A DNA stretch of 37,827 bases from an uncultured Verrucomicrobia subdivision 3 bacterium (GCA_903913865.1 CAIWMU010000071.1:1-37827), one strand, 5' to 3'; counted from the first letter of the stretch, positions 15,850 through 24,412 are shown. Notes: generated by a model not told the origin, from the sequence alone. Numbers and translations are program-made.

Positions 15850-17904
15850 TCAAAAACTCTCAAGCACCAGATCCGTCAGGAAATCAGCCCAATCGACTCC
15901 AATGTTCTCCTTGAGTTCGTAGGATTTTGCGAAGTCCGGCTCGAACAAATCTTGGCGGACAGACCGGGCAAATTCAGGGTCGGACGAAGCAATATTGTTT
16001 TCGCGGCAAAGCCGGAGGCTCAGATGATTGAGGTTGGCAGACCCAACACAAGACCATCCATCCACCTGTAGAGCCTTGACGTGTGACATCCCGGGATAGA
16101 AGAACACCCTAACTCCGTGGGCCATGAGGTAGTTCGCCGTCACCAGATTGCTCCGTGCCCCAGCCTTGAAATCGTTCACCCTCGGCAGAATCACCCGGAC
16201 GTCCACACCTCGCCGACGTGCCCGAACCAATTCCCCCGTCACCCGCTTGTCGAACAGGTAGGGATTTTCTACGTAGATATGTTCCCTGGCCATCCCGATC
16301 GCCGCCAGAACCGCCGTGTTCATCGGCTTCCAACCGGTGCGTGTTGGTAGAAGACGCACTGGCACCCAATTGCCAACCCCAGGGTTGTGATGCTCGAGTG
16401 GAGCAAGCACTGCGATGGCGTAAGCCAGATCTCCAAACAGCCCCTCGTGGGCATACAGTCTGCGGAAATCCTCCTCAAGGGAAGATACGACCGGCCCCCG
16501 AACCTCCACCATGAGATCATGCCACTCATACCGGTATTCCCTTCCCAGATTCATCCCCCCAAGCCAGGCCCTCCAACCATCCACGATCACCATCTTGTTG
16601 TGGTCCGAACTGAACCATGGATTCAAAAACGACCTGGTCCCCACAGCGGGGGGGCTTTTTAGAAAGGACTGCATCGAGGAGGGGGATTCAAAATCCACCG
16701 GCAGGGGGGTCGCGGGCGGGGACACCCCTCCTGCCCAGGTTCCCATACGGTCAACAACCACCTTCACCGGGATGGATCGTGACTTTTCCTTCAACTGCCG
16801 GGCAACGTCTACGCCCACGTCATCCCGATCAAAGATATACATATCCACCGAGACATGGTTGGTTGCGGCAGTGATCGCATCTTTCAAGCGGGGAAAGTAT
16901 CTGTCACCATCAATCAGCAATTCCAAAGTCCCCTGCTCTACCTTCGTTCCAGTGTGTCCGTCCAGCCACTGCTCCCAGTCTGCCAGATTCATCCCCTCCT
17001 GCCCGGGGGTGATCAATCCCGGTCGGATGGCTTTTGGACGGGGCCACCGTAGGAACCGCCAGGCTGTTTGCACTCCAAAATCGACCAGCCGGGCTGCAGA
17101 CGAGAAAGGATTTTTTATTAACGCCAGACCATGCCCCTCCACTACAAGGGCACTCAGACTGTCGAGTGTGGCAGCCATATCCATGCCCATTTCGGTGCGG
17201 TCATACAATCCAGCCGGGGAAAGCCAGACACACCTGCGCTTTGCCAGATCCAGAAGGAGGCAAGTGGTGTATTTTCCGGGTTCGGGAAGCATGAGAAGGA
17301 AAAAGCCCTCCCCGGGATGAGTTCGAGTGAGTTCACTCTCGAAGCGTTCAGCCAGTGCGCTGACAGTTTCATGAATCGAATAGCGGTGGTCTATCGCGAG
17401 ATCGGCCGGGAGTGAACCCAACTCCGCGGATCGCACGGCGCCGTTCGTATCCCGGTATAGCACGCCATCGGCCAGAAATGATTGATAATACATCCCATGA
17501 CCGGAAGTTCTTGGAACAAGGTCATCCATCACGACCGAGGAAACCCGCTGAAGGTCCACGCCACCGATGACCCGCGCCTGCCGCCAGTGTTCCTGAAGCG
17601 CGGGCGTGTCGTGGGAGTCTCTTTCCAACTTTAACTGGGCCGAAAGAATCTTGAAATCAGGGGTTGGAACCCTCAGTTTGCTCCAGTCCCCACGATACTC
17701 AACCGCATTCGCTCCATGACCAAAGAGCATCCGCACATCATTCCCCTTAACAAAAGCGCGGGGAAGACCATTCGTCGCTGTCAGATCGCGCCATTCATTC
17801 AGGGCGGTCTGGCGTGGAGACCTCAACTTTGGATCCGAATTTGCAGCCATCCCCCACGTGCAGAGCATCACACACAGCCAACTCAGAAAAACACGGCAGC
17901 CCAT
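15850..17904 (-). CDS. Exported phospholipase D-like protein with two HKD motifs
   Basis: With the ATG at 17904 the product is 684 aa; a GGGAGGGAG Shine-Dalgarno ends ~5 nt upstream and a signal peptide follows (MGCRVFLSWLCVMLCTWGMA). Residues ~30-320 form an N-terminal region I do not recognise. Residues ~328-660 form a PLD/cardiolipin-synthase-type double domain with two intact HxKxxxxD motifs: H435/K437/D442 (SSDHNKMVIVDG) and H608/K610/D615 (MSHVKALQVDG), plus GSANLNHLSL. The reaction is probably phosphatidyl transfer or phosphodiester hydrolysis, but outside the cytoplasm, unlike ordinary cardiolipin synthase, which is membrane-anchored without a cleavable signal. The open frame extends upstream to 18234, but that part lacks a ribosome binding site. 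Confidence 0.85.
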   Translation of the reverse strand: MGCRVFLSWLCVMLCTWGMAANSDPKLRSPRQTALNEWRDLTATNGLPRAFVKGNDVRMLFGHGANAVEYRGDWSKLRVPTPDFKILSAQLKLERDSHDTPALQEHWRQARVIGGVDLQRVSSVVMDDLVPRTSGHGMYYQSFLADGVLYRDTNGAVRSAELGSLPADLAIDHRYSIHETVSALAERFESELTRTHPGEGFFLLMLPEPGKYTTCLLLDLAKRRCVWLSPAGLYDRTEMGMDMAATLDSLSALVVEGHGLALIKNPFSSAARLVDFGVQTAWRFLRWPRPKAIRPGLITPGQEGMNLADWEQWLDGHTGTKVEQGTLELLIDGDRYFPRLKDAITAATNHVSVDMYIFDRDDVGVDVARQLKEKSRSIPVKVVVDRMGTWAGGVSPPATPLPVDFESPSSMQSFLKSPPAVGTRSFLNPWFSSDHNKMVIVDGWRAWLGGMNLGREYRYEWHDLMVEVRGPVVSSLEEDFRRLYAHEGLFGDLAYAIAVLAPLEHHNPGVGNWVPVRLLPTRTGWKPMNTAVLAAIGMAREHIYVENPYLFDKRVTGELVRARRRGVDVRVILPRVNDFKAGARSNLVTANYLMAHGVRVFFYPGMSHVKALQVDGWSCVGSANLNHLSLRLCRENNIASSDPEFARSVRQDLFEPDFAKSYELKENIGVDWADFLTDLVLESF

Positions 17905-18252
17905 GCCACTCCCTCCCGTCAGCACAGTAGGCGGGAGTGGGGGGTGGTGAGACCGTTTCCCACCCGCGAAAGCACATTCATTAACGCCTACCAGATCCAA
18001 CAAGAAATCCCGAAGGACTACTACCCGGCCAACCATGGAGCCGGGCAGCGTCTTGATGGGGTTTGCACATCCCACGAATTTGTGAAAAGTCGTGGAATGA
18101 ATCCCCTCGCCCGGGACCACTTTGCCAACCGATCTGCCTGATTTTCGTCCTGAGTTCAACAACCTCCTTGGCATACTCTTGGATCCGCCCCGGGTCAAAC
18201 TCAATCCCAAGAGCGGTTTGACCCGAAGGAACATTTCCTACAAGCTGATGGC
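17905..18252. other. Divergent intergenic region between the PLD gene and aroC
   Basis: This 348-bp region must carry both outward promoters. The only clear structure is the inverted repeat next to the PLD start (17906-17940). No convincing gene is seen on either strand, and no strong sigma-70 pair could be picked by eye. Confidence 0.5.
17906..17940 (-). promoter_or_regulatory. Hairpin that can mask the PLD gene ribosome binding site
   Basis: On the plus strand CCACTCCC (17906-17913) pairs perfectly with GGGAGTGG (17933-17940). An alternative register pairs CTCCCG (17913-17918) with CGGGAG (17932-17937). Read on the minus strand, one arm of either stem contains the purine-rich Shine-Dalgarno just before the ATG at 17904. 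Regulation by RNA folding is possible but inferred. Confidence 0.4.
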
Positions 18253-19332
18253 ATGGCAAACACATTTGGGCACCTGTTCCGCATATCGACCTGGGGAGAA
18301 TCCCACGGTGGCGGGGTTGGAGTGGTGATTGACGGCTGCCCTCCAGGTTTGTTGTTGTCCGAAGCGGATATCCAGCCGGACTTGGATCGAAGGCGCCCCG
18401 GCCAGAGCAAAATCACCACCCCTCGAAAGGAGTCCGATACTGTCCGAATCTGCTCGGGAGTTTCGGAGGGAAAAACCCTCGGAACTCCGATCTGCATGCT
18501 CGTGAACAACGAGGACGCCCGTTCTGAAGCCTATTCAGAAATGGCCACAAAATTCCGTCCCTCACACGCTGATTTCACCTATCAGGCCAAGTTTGGCATC
18601 CGCGCCTGGGCCGGAGGTGGCCGGTCAAGCGCCCGTGAAACGATAGGGCGCGTGGCAGCCGGTGCTGTTGCAAGAAAGCTCCTGCGCGAACGCCACCACG
18701 TTGAAGTGCTCGCATGCGTCTCACAGGTCCAAAACATCACCTGCCTCATCAACCCAGAGACCGTTTCGAGTAAAGATATCGAGGACAACATCGTCCGCTG
18801 CCCGGATCCGCGGAAAGCCGTGGAGATGATCCGGTTGATCGAAGAAGTCAGGAATGAAGGCGACACTGTGGGAGGCATCGTCACCGGCATCCTCAGAGGA
18901 GTTCCGGCTGGCTGGGGAGATCCTGTCTTCGACCGCCTGGAAGCAGACTTGGCGAAGGCGATGCTCAGCTTGCCCGCATCCAAGGGATTTGACATAGGGA
19001 GCGGATTCGATTGCGTGAAACTGCGTGGAACAGAACACAACGATCCCTTCCGGTCAACGGATGGAAGGGTTCATACCACCAGCAACCGATCCGGAGGTGT
19101 TCAAGGGGGGATTTCCAACGGGGAAACCATCTCCTTCAGAGTGGCATTCAAGCCCGTTGCCACCATCATGCACGAGCAGGACACCGTCGATGCTGAGTTT
19201 CGAAATACTACGATCAAAGGCCGGGGACGCCATGATCCCTGTGTGCTTCCCCGGGCTGTCCCCATAGTTGAAGCCATGGCCGCCCTTGTGTTGATCGACC
19301 ATGCCATGCGGCACAAAGCCCAGTGCGGATGA
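18253..19332 (+). CDS. aroC: Chorismate synthase
   Basis: This 359-aa enzyme catalyses the last shikimate-pathway step, EPSP to chorismate, using reduced FMN. Signature motifs are all present: [20 protein letters not shown] (residues ~13-32), [41 protein letters not shown] and the C-terminal [19 protein letters not shown]. Length is typical of the monofunctional bacterial enzyme. The ATG at 18253 gives the canonical start [19 protein letters not shown]. It heads a compact aroC-aroK-queG cluster, 45 nt before aroK. Confidence 0.97.
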   Translation: MANTFGHLFRISTWGESHGGGVGVVIDGCPPGLLLSEADIQPDLDRRRPGQSKITTPRKESDTVRICSGVSEGKTLGTPICMLVNNEDARSEAYSEMATKFRPSHADFTYQAKFGIRAWAGGGRSSARETIGRVAAGAVARKLLRERHHVEVLACVSQVQNITCLINPETVSSKDIEDNIVRCPDPRKAVEMIRLIEEVRNEGDTVGGIVTGILRGVPAGWGDPVFDRLEADLAKAMLSLPASKGFDIGSGFDCVKLRGTEHNDPFRSTDGRVHTTSNRSGGVQGGISNGETISFRVAFKPVATIMHEQDTVDAEFRNTTIKGRGRHDPCVLPRAVPIVEAMAALVLIDHAMRHKAQCG

Positions 19333-19377
19333 GTCAACCCCATCCCCCCATTTCCGAAAAGTCTAACAACTTACCTC

Positions 19378-19983
19378 ATGACTCCCCCACGCCAGTTCCG
19401 CAATCTCTCCCTGATTGGCTTCATGGGGACAGGAAAATCTTCCGTCGGTCGCGTGGTGGCCGGACTGTTGGGATTTGAGTTTCTCGATACTGACCAGGAA
19501 ATCGAAGGGCTGTCAGGCAAGAGTGTGAGCGCCATCTTTGAGCAGCATGGCGAACCGACATTCCGTGAGTGGGAGAGACAGATTTGCGGAATGCTTGAGG
19601 AAAAGTCAGGGGTTGTGATTGCGACGGGAGGGGGACTTCCGATTCAGGAGCAAAACCTCGAAAGTCTGAAACGCCACAGTCTGGTGATCTGCCTGTGGGC
19701 GACACCATCGACCATTCTGGAGCGTGTCGGCGGTCATCTACACCGTCCCCTACTGATGGATGCCAACCGGGATGAAAAAATCCGGACCTTGCTGTCACAG
19801 CGGGAATCGCATTACCGAAAGGCGGATGTTCTGGTGAACACGGAGATGCGATCGATGACGGAAGTCGCCCAGCAAGTGCTCCATCAGTTCCAGGCTGTTC
19901 GAAAGCTTCCGCCGGCAGATGCACCCGATACAACTTCAGTTCCCGCATCCGGAGGCCCGATCCCCGACCGCATCCAGAAATGA
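19378..19983 (+). CDS. aroK: Shikimate kinase
   Basis: This 201-aa enzyme is an ATP-dependent kinase that makes shikimate 3-phosphate. The P-loop is LIGFMGTGKSSVGR (residues ~12-25), the shikimate-binding aspartate is in FLDTDQEIE, FREWER carries a substrate arginine and ATGGGLP is the Walker-B-like glycine loop. The lid region contains HRPLL. The C-terminal ~25 residues are longer and proline-rich compared with minimal shikimate kinases. It overlaps queG by 4 nt (ATGA). Together with aroC upstream this gives two shikimate-pathway steps in one operon; the EPSP synthase gene is not in the window. Confidence 0.95.
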   Translation: MTPPRQFRNLSLIGFMGTGKSSVGRVVAGLLGFEFLDTDQEIEGLSGKSVSAIFEQHGEPTFREWERQICGMLEEKSGVVIATGGGLPIQEQNLESLKRHSLVICLWATPSTILERVGGHLHRPLLMDANRDEKIRTLLSQRESHYRKADVLVNTEMRSMTEVAQQVLHQFQAVRKLPPADAPDTTSVPASGGPIPDRIQK

Positions 19984-21068
19984 AGGAAACCATTCGCACA
20001 AGGGCACGCGAACTGGGCTTTGACGACTGCCGTTTCACAACAGCACTTCCGCCCGCATCCAGCCGCCGGTTTGACGATTGGCTGGCTGCGGGAATGCACG
20101 CCAACATGGGCTATTTGGAACGGAACGCCCACAAACGCAGGGATCCAGATCTGGTCTTGCCAGGCGCTCGTTCAATCATCGTTCTCGCCACATCCTACCA
20201 CCACAAACCTGCATCCCGATCCCCCTCAGAACATCCCAAGGCCTTGGACGAGGAAGGGCCCTCGAGCAAGGGAGCCCTGGAACCGGCTCTTGTCGGGAAA
20301 GTGGCGCGCTACGCAAGCCATGCAGATTATCATGACGTGCTGGCCCCTGCCCTTGCCAAATTGGCGGCATTTATTGACTCTCAATCAGCACCCCCAACAC
20401 GCTCGCTGTGGTATGTGGATACGGGCCCGATTCTGGAGCGTGATCTCGCTCAAAGGGCTGGCATGGGGTTCATCGGGAAGCATACTAACCTTGTCAGCCG
20501 GGGTCTGGGCAACTGGTTCTTCATCTCAGAAATCCTGACGACAGTCAGCATCGAGCCTGACCCACCCGAGGGAAACCACTGCGGGAAATGTTGCCGCTGC
20601 ATGGATGCATGTCCCACTGGAGCGATCGTCCAACCCTTCCAGCTCGACGCCCGTCGCTGCATCTCCTACCTCACGATCGAACTGAAAGGACCGATTCCGC
20701 TGGAATTTCGCCAGGCCATCGGATCCAGAATCTACGGGTGCGATGACTGTCTGGCAGCTTGCCCGTGGAACCGATTTGCAAAAACGGGAGAAACAATGCG
20801 TCACCGGTTCCGGCCAGACCTCACCCAACCTGATTTGCTTTCCCTGCTGAAAATGGATGATGCCGGATTCAAAAAACTCTTCGAGGGAACCCCAATGATG
20901 CGCACCAAGCGCCGGGGAGTATTGAGGAACGTCTGTGTCGCTCTGGGAAACATCGGCGGAGGTGAATCACTCCCATCACTGGAACGGGCAGCAAAGGACC
21001 CGGAGCCTCTCATTGCCGAACACGCACTCTGGGCAATTGAACAAATCAAAAACCGCAAACAAACCTGA
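19980..21068 (+). CDS. queG: Epoxyqueuosine reductase QueG
   Basis: This 362-aa cobalamin- and [4Fe-4S]-dependent enzyme reduces epoxyqueuosine to queuosine in the anticodons of GUN tRNAs. The N-terminal region has ELGFDDCRF and GYLERNAHKRRDPDLVLPGARS. The central domain has DTGPILERDLAQRAGMGFIGKHTNL with the active-site aspartate. Two ferredoxin-type clusters follow: CGKCCRCMDACPTGAI and YGCDDCLAACPWNRFA. The C-terminal ~60 residues look like HEAT repeats (RGVLRNVCVALGNIGG, ALWAIEQI), as in long QueG forms. It overlaps aroK and converges on the cytochrome gene with a 9-nt gap. Confidence 0.95.
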   Translation: MKETIRTRARELGFDDCRFTTALPPASSRRFDDWLAAGMHANMGYLERNAHKRRDPDLVLPGARSIIVLATSYHHKPASRSPSEHPKALDEEGPSSKGALEPALVGKVARYASHADYHDVLAPALAKLAAFIDSQSAPPTRSLWYVDTGPILERDLAQRAGMGFIGKHTNLVSRGLGNWFFISEILTTVSIEPDPPEGNHCGKCCRCMDACPTGAIVQPFQLDARRCISYLTIELKGPIPLEFRQAIGSRIYGCDDCLAACPWNRFAKTGETMRHRFRPDLTQPDLLSLLKMDDAGFKKLFEGTPMMRTKRRGVLRNVCVALGNIGGGESLPSLERAAKDPEPLIAEHALWAIEQIKNRKQT

Positions 21069-21077
21069 AGGGAAGAC

Positions 21078-21677
21078 TCAGGGAATCTGCTGAAGTTGAT
21101 CGGAGGTAAAAGGCTGGGACCGCCCGGACAACTCAGCACGGACCGCCTTCACCTGCTCTGGCGTGATTGCCGATGCCTTGTTTCCCCACGATTGGCGCAT
21201 GTAGGTGAGCACAGCCGAGAGATCGTCATCAGATAAGGCCGCTCCCATCGCGGGCATCGCAAGATTCCATTCGACCCCTTTGATTGTGATCGGACCAGCA
21301 AGACCAGCCAAAGGTATCCGAGCCATCCTTGTGGGACTGCCGAGCACCCACTCGGATCCAACCAGAGGAGGAGCCTGATTTGGCTTCCCCATGCCATCCA
21401 CGTTGTGACAGAGGGCACAAATGTTCTCGTAAACAGCCTTGCCGCGCTCATTTCCACCACCTGCAGGAGGCTGATAAAGCTTCAACTCGGCCACACTACG
21501 ATAAGGCGTATAAACCTGAACGTTGAACCAACCGCTGTTCTGGTCGAAATAATACATTCCCCAGAACGTCAGCAGGAACAACAGGACGAAGAGCCATATT
21601 GGAACATGTGCAAGACTCGCCAGATCCTCCTGTTGAGGGGATGTTGGAGCAGCTTTTGATCGAATCGGGTTGCTCAT
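21078..21677 (-). CDS. CcoP-like monoheme cytochrome c, membrane anchored
   Basis: This 199-aa protein has one transmembrane helix (~residues 26-44, WLFVLLFLLTFWGMYYF) and a single periplasmic cytochrome c domain. The heme motif is C87-A-L-C90-H91, and a methionine of LAMPAMG (~141-144) is the likely axial ligand. Canonical CcoP has two heme domains, so this is a half-size version. It is the last gene of the ten-gene respiratory operon and overlaps the CcoO-like gene by 4 nt. It probably accepts electrons from the CcoO-like subunit or from ActE and passes them to a soluble carrier or an oxidase encoded elsewhere; that route is an inference. Confidence 0.82.
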   Translation of the reverse strand: MSNPIRSKAAPTSPQQEDLASLAHVPIWLFVLLFLLTFWGMYYFDQNSGWFNVQVYTPYRSVAELKLYQPPAGGGNERGKAVYENICALCHNVDGMGKPNQAPPLVGSEWVLGSPTRMARIPLAGLAGPITIKGVEWNLAMPAMGAALSDDDLSAVLTYMRQSWGNKASAITPEQVKAVRAELSGRSQPFTSDQLQQIP

Positions 21678-22567
21678 TTTACGGCGGGTGCGTTGGATGA
21701 AATACCAGAACCGCTTCCAGATGCTGCCGGAGGAGTGCTGAAGGGGGTCGAATAAAGCTGAACGTCAGCTCGGAGGCTTACGAGATACTGGGCAAGCGCC
21801 ACGGCTTCTGGCTTTGGCACCACCTCATAACCTGTCGGAACCAATCCCGATGGCAGGTTCAGCGGTTCAGCCACAGGAACAGATCCAATCTTACGCGTCT
21901 CAAACAGGAACCTGTACGGGGGCATGGTTGAGTTGGCGATCTCCGTCTGAGGTGCATACAGATGCCTGAGATGCCAGTTCACGTCCGGAAGGCGGCTTCC
22001 CAAATTGGCGAGATCCGGACCAACACGCAAACCTCCAAGCATCACAGGATCATCATAGAGATAATCCTCAGCAACACTCCGGCGACGACCCCAACCCCGT
22101 GCAATGTCCGAACCCGACGGCGTTACGACAACCTGAGCCTTTGCCCCGGCCTGATTGATCAACTTCACTGTGGCATCCGCTTTTTGCTTGGTTGTGTCAA
22201 AAACAATCGTTTTTGGGAGGCTCTTCTTCAACTCATTGATCACCTGAGCGTTGTAGTTGGAATTAATCCCCCTCAAGGCGGACTCGACAGCGACAAAGTT
22301 GGTTCCGAAATCCGTGAGGGACACCTCGCACATTGTCCGCTCCTGCACCACCATCTGGCTGTGGCAGGACACACAACCATTGGCTCGATAAACCTGAAGG
22401 CCCTGCTGGGCAAGTCCAGGCCGTCCAAGGGGATAAGTGACCCCTGCTCCAATGGTGTTCGTCTCCTGAAGAGTGGAGAGTTGGAAATTGGGAGCCACCA
22501 CAAAACCGACCCACGAGCCTGACAAGGCCAGAAAAGCGGCTAGAAAAACCAGAGGCCCGTAATTCAT
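21674..22567 (-). CDS. CcoO-like membrane cytochrome c with an inserted domain
   Basis: This 297-aa protein has an N-terminal membrane anchor (~3-23) and a CcoO-type cytochrome c domain. The heme motif C65-V-S-C68-H69 followed by SQMV is like CcoO, and STMPPYRFL (M215) supplies the expected axial methionine, preceded by RVGPDLANLGSRLPDVNWHLRHL. Between heme motif and axial Met there is an extra segment (~95-150) reading LKKSLPKT, KADATVKLINQAGAKAQVVV, which resembles the C-terminal fold of ribosomal protein L7/L12. A proline/serine tail ends the protein. It overlaps both neighbours by 4 nt (ATGA), so all three cbb3-like genes are translationally coupled. Confidence 0.85.
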   Translation of the reverse strand: MNYGPLVFLAAFLALSGSWVGFVVAPNFQLSTLQETNTIGAGVTYPLGRPGLAQQGLQVYRANGCVSCHSQMVVQERTMCEVSLTDFGTNFVAVESALRGINSNYNAQVINELKKSLPKTIVFDTTKQKADATVKLINQAGAKAQVVVTPSGSDIARGWGRRRSVAEDYLYDDPVMLGGLRVGPDLANLGSRLPDVNWHLRHLYAPQTEIANSTMPPYRFLFETRKIGSVPVAEPLNLPSGLVPTGYEVVPKPEAVALAQYLVSLRADVQLYSTPFSTPPAASGSGSGISSNAPAVK

Positions 22568-24003
22568 GACTGCACCTCCGCTGCTCCGGGGAAATGAAGT
22601 CGGGCCATTAGAACTGTGGCCTTACGCCTTGCGAAATTCGCGACTAGAAAGGAGATATTCACTAAAAACAGGAGGTGACCAATGCCGATGAACAACTCGC
22701 CAAGAGTGGCGGGACGCAGGAACTTCAATGTGTTTCTGGCGACATCAACCATCGTCACGGTCGGATTACTCATGTCGAGGCCCTGAACGAGGCCCGCTGC
22801 CATCAGCGGAAGCACAGCAAGAATCAGCCCGATCGCACCTAAAGCAAGATGCGCCTTGATCAATTTGGGGAAAGGCCAGGCAAACCCTGAAAAGTGGGGA
22901 ACCTCAGAGTAAATGACTGCGAAAAGAGCAAATCCAAAGAACCCATACGATCCAAGTTGCTCCAGCGCGATATTGAACCATGTGAATTGAGTCAACTTCT
23001 CGAATCCGAAAAACGCACTGATCGAAAGAATCAACCCAAAGACAACAAACATGACAGCAGAAAGTTTGGCGAAACCGGAACCCTGACCGTCTATGAAGCG
23101 AAAACGACTGCGTGCCAGAAGCACAAACACGCCGAGAACCGGCACCAGAAGAAGTGCAGTGAAAACCTTGCTGAGAACCGGCATCCAAGCTGGAACAGGC
23201 GCGGCAGCCGGTATACCCACCCAGCTGCCAAAGAGAAGGAGGGTCCAGAAGATGAACAATCCGAGATTCCGGTTCACCACAGTCGTGGATTTCCGAACCA
23301 AACTGAGGACCGCTCCCAAACCGGCGAGCCCCATCCAGACGACGGTCAGGTTTCCCGTAAACCACCAGGAGACGATCGATTGAGCCACACCCCGAAGCGG
23401 AAAAGTGTGGAGCAGCAGGGTCGCAGTCGTGAGAATCCAGGCAAACCAAAAAAGGGCGGCAAGTGAAAACCAATGTTCTATTTCCAATCCCGAATTCTCA
23501 CGCTGGTGAAGGGCGAGGCAACCCCAGACTCCCAAAGCAAGAAACCCTGTAAAAAGGATCGGGAGCGAATATCCAGGCAACTCAAGGTGGTCAAAACCGG
23601 AAAGGTCGCCCCCCAGAATTCCACCAACGCCAACCAATACCCCCAAATTCCAGAACACGGTCCCAATCAAAACCAGTCCCGGTAAGGGAAGTCGGGAGCG
23701 GCTGAGACTCGCAAACTGGCACAAAGCAAACGCAGTAGCGGCGGGTATGCAAAAGCCGTAAATGAAAGCAGTGCTCCCTGCTGCCCGGACACGCCCATAG
23801 GTGAGCCACTCAAAATCGGCCAGAAAACCTGCCGAATGAAACTTTATGGATGCGACCATCCCGAAGCCCGAACTGATGACGAGCCAGACGATCCCGCCCG
23901 CCACCAGAGATAGCAAAGGGAATACCCATGAAGGAGGGGAATGGTAACCCGCTTCAACGGTCCTGGGACCGCCCTTCGGGGGTGATGATTTTTTCTGACT
24001 CAT
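22564..24003 (-). CDS. CcoN-like heme-copper oxidase subunit I homologue lacking metal ligands
   Basis: This 479-aa protein has about twelve membrane helices and aligns by eye with cbb3-oxidase CcoN: YGRVRAAGSTAFIYGF matches GRLRPLHTNAVIF, SWWFTGNL matches QWWYGHNA, and TWFNIALEQLGSYGFFGFALFAVIY matches the DWTIGHVHAGALGW helix. At the aligned sites the low-spin heme histidine is G76, the CuB histidine is G217, the paired histidines of GPHHLHY are absent from WVGIPAAAPVPAW (261-273), and both histidines of GHVH are missing (342-352). I therefore infer that it binds neither heme b nor copper and cannot reduce O2 or NO. It may serve as a scaffold for the CcoO- and CcoP-like cytochromes. Confidence 0.8.
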   Translation of the reverse strand: MSQKKSSPPKGGPRTVEAGYHSPPSWVFPLLSLVAGGIVWLVISSGFGMVASIKFHSAGFLADFEWLTYGRVRAAGSTAFIYGFCIPAATAFALCQFASLSRSRLPLPGLVLIGTVFWNLGVLVGVGGILGGDLSGFDHLELPGYSLPILFTGFLALGVWGCLALHQRENSGLEIEHWFSLAALFWFAWILTTATLLLHTFPLRGVAQSIVSWWFTGNLTVVWMGLAGLGAVLSLVRKSTTVVNRNLGLFIFWTLLLFGSWVGIPAAAPVPAWMPVLSKVFTALLLVPVLGVFVLLARSRFRFIDGQGSGFAKLSAVMFVVFGLILSISAFFGFEKLTQFTWFNIALEQLGSYGFFGFALFAVIYSEVPHFSGFAWPFPKLIKAHLALGAIGLILAVLPLMAAGLVQGLDMSNPTVTMVDVARNTLKFLRPATLGELFIGIGHLLFLVNISFLVANFARRKATVLMARLHFPGAAEVQS

Positions 24004-24037
24004 CGCAGCAATTTATCCATCATTCTGACTTCGCCCA

Positions 24038-24412
24038 TCACTCGAACTCGCTCGGCTTCGCGGGGACCTTGGGGGGAGCTGCAGTCGCCTTTTCCACGCG
24101 AGCGATCAGGTTGGACCGTGCTGCGGCCGGATTTTTCCACTCCTCGAGAAACAACGCCATGGCGTTTGTCACTGGCAGACGAACAACACCCTTGGTCTGG
24201 TCAATCCAGCCGGGTGTTGTCAACGCTTCCAACTCCGCAGCGCGAACCTCAGCCAGCGCCTTGGCCCGGACCAGACGCCTATCCTCACCAAGCGCGGTTT
24301 GCTGGGTGAAACCCTTCATGACCCACACAAGTGCCCCGACAATGACAAAGGCTCCCAGCAGAGCCAGAACATACGGAAAAATCGGCTTCTCTCGAACAGG
24401 CATCGAACTCAT
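24038..24412 (-). CDS. Small one-TM protein of the ACIII operon
   Basis: This 124-aa protein has one N-terminal transmembrane helix (~12-32, FPYVLALLGAFVIVGALVWVM) and a ~90-residue periplasmic part. The segment GWIDQTKGVVRLPVTNAMALFLEEW (split here as GWIDQTKGVVRLPV and TNAMALFLEEW) resembles a short motif I associate with small proteins near cytochrome oxidase genes in related phyla. It has no heme motif and no CuA cysteines. Its ATG overlaps the actF stop (ATGA), and a 34-nt gap separates it from the CcoN-like gene. It may be an accessory or assembly subunit joining ACIII with the downstream cytochromes; the function is unknown. Confidence 0.7.
   Translation of the reverse strand: MSSMPVREKPIFPYVLALLGAFVIVGALVWVMKGFTQQTALGEDRRLVRAKALAEVRAAELEALTTPGWIDQTKGVVRLPVTNAMALFLEEWKNPAAARSNLIARVEKATAAPPKVPAKPSEFE

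Noticed and set aside
16511-17320. 269-codon plus-strand open frame antisense to the PLD gene
   Set aside because: Antisense shadow of a gene with signal peptide, Shine-Dalgarno and two HKD motifs.
17905-18234. N-terminal extension of the PLD frame to 18234
   Set aside because: The extension lacks a signal peptide and ribosome binding site, whereas the ATG at 17904 has both; it would also nearly reach the aroC start.
22564-24003. Annotation as an active cbb3 cytochrome oxidase or NO reductase
   Set aside because: None of the invariant metal-ligand histidines is found at the aligned positions, so an active-oxidase call is not supported.
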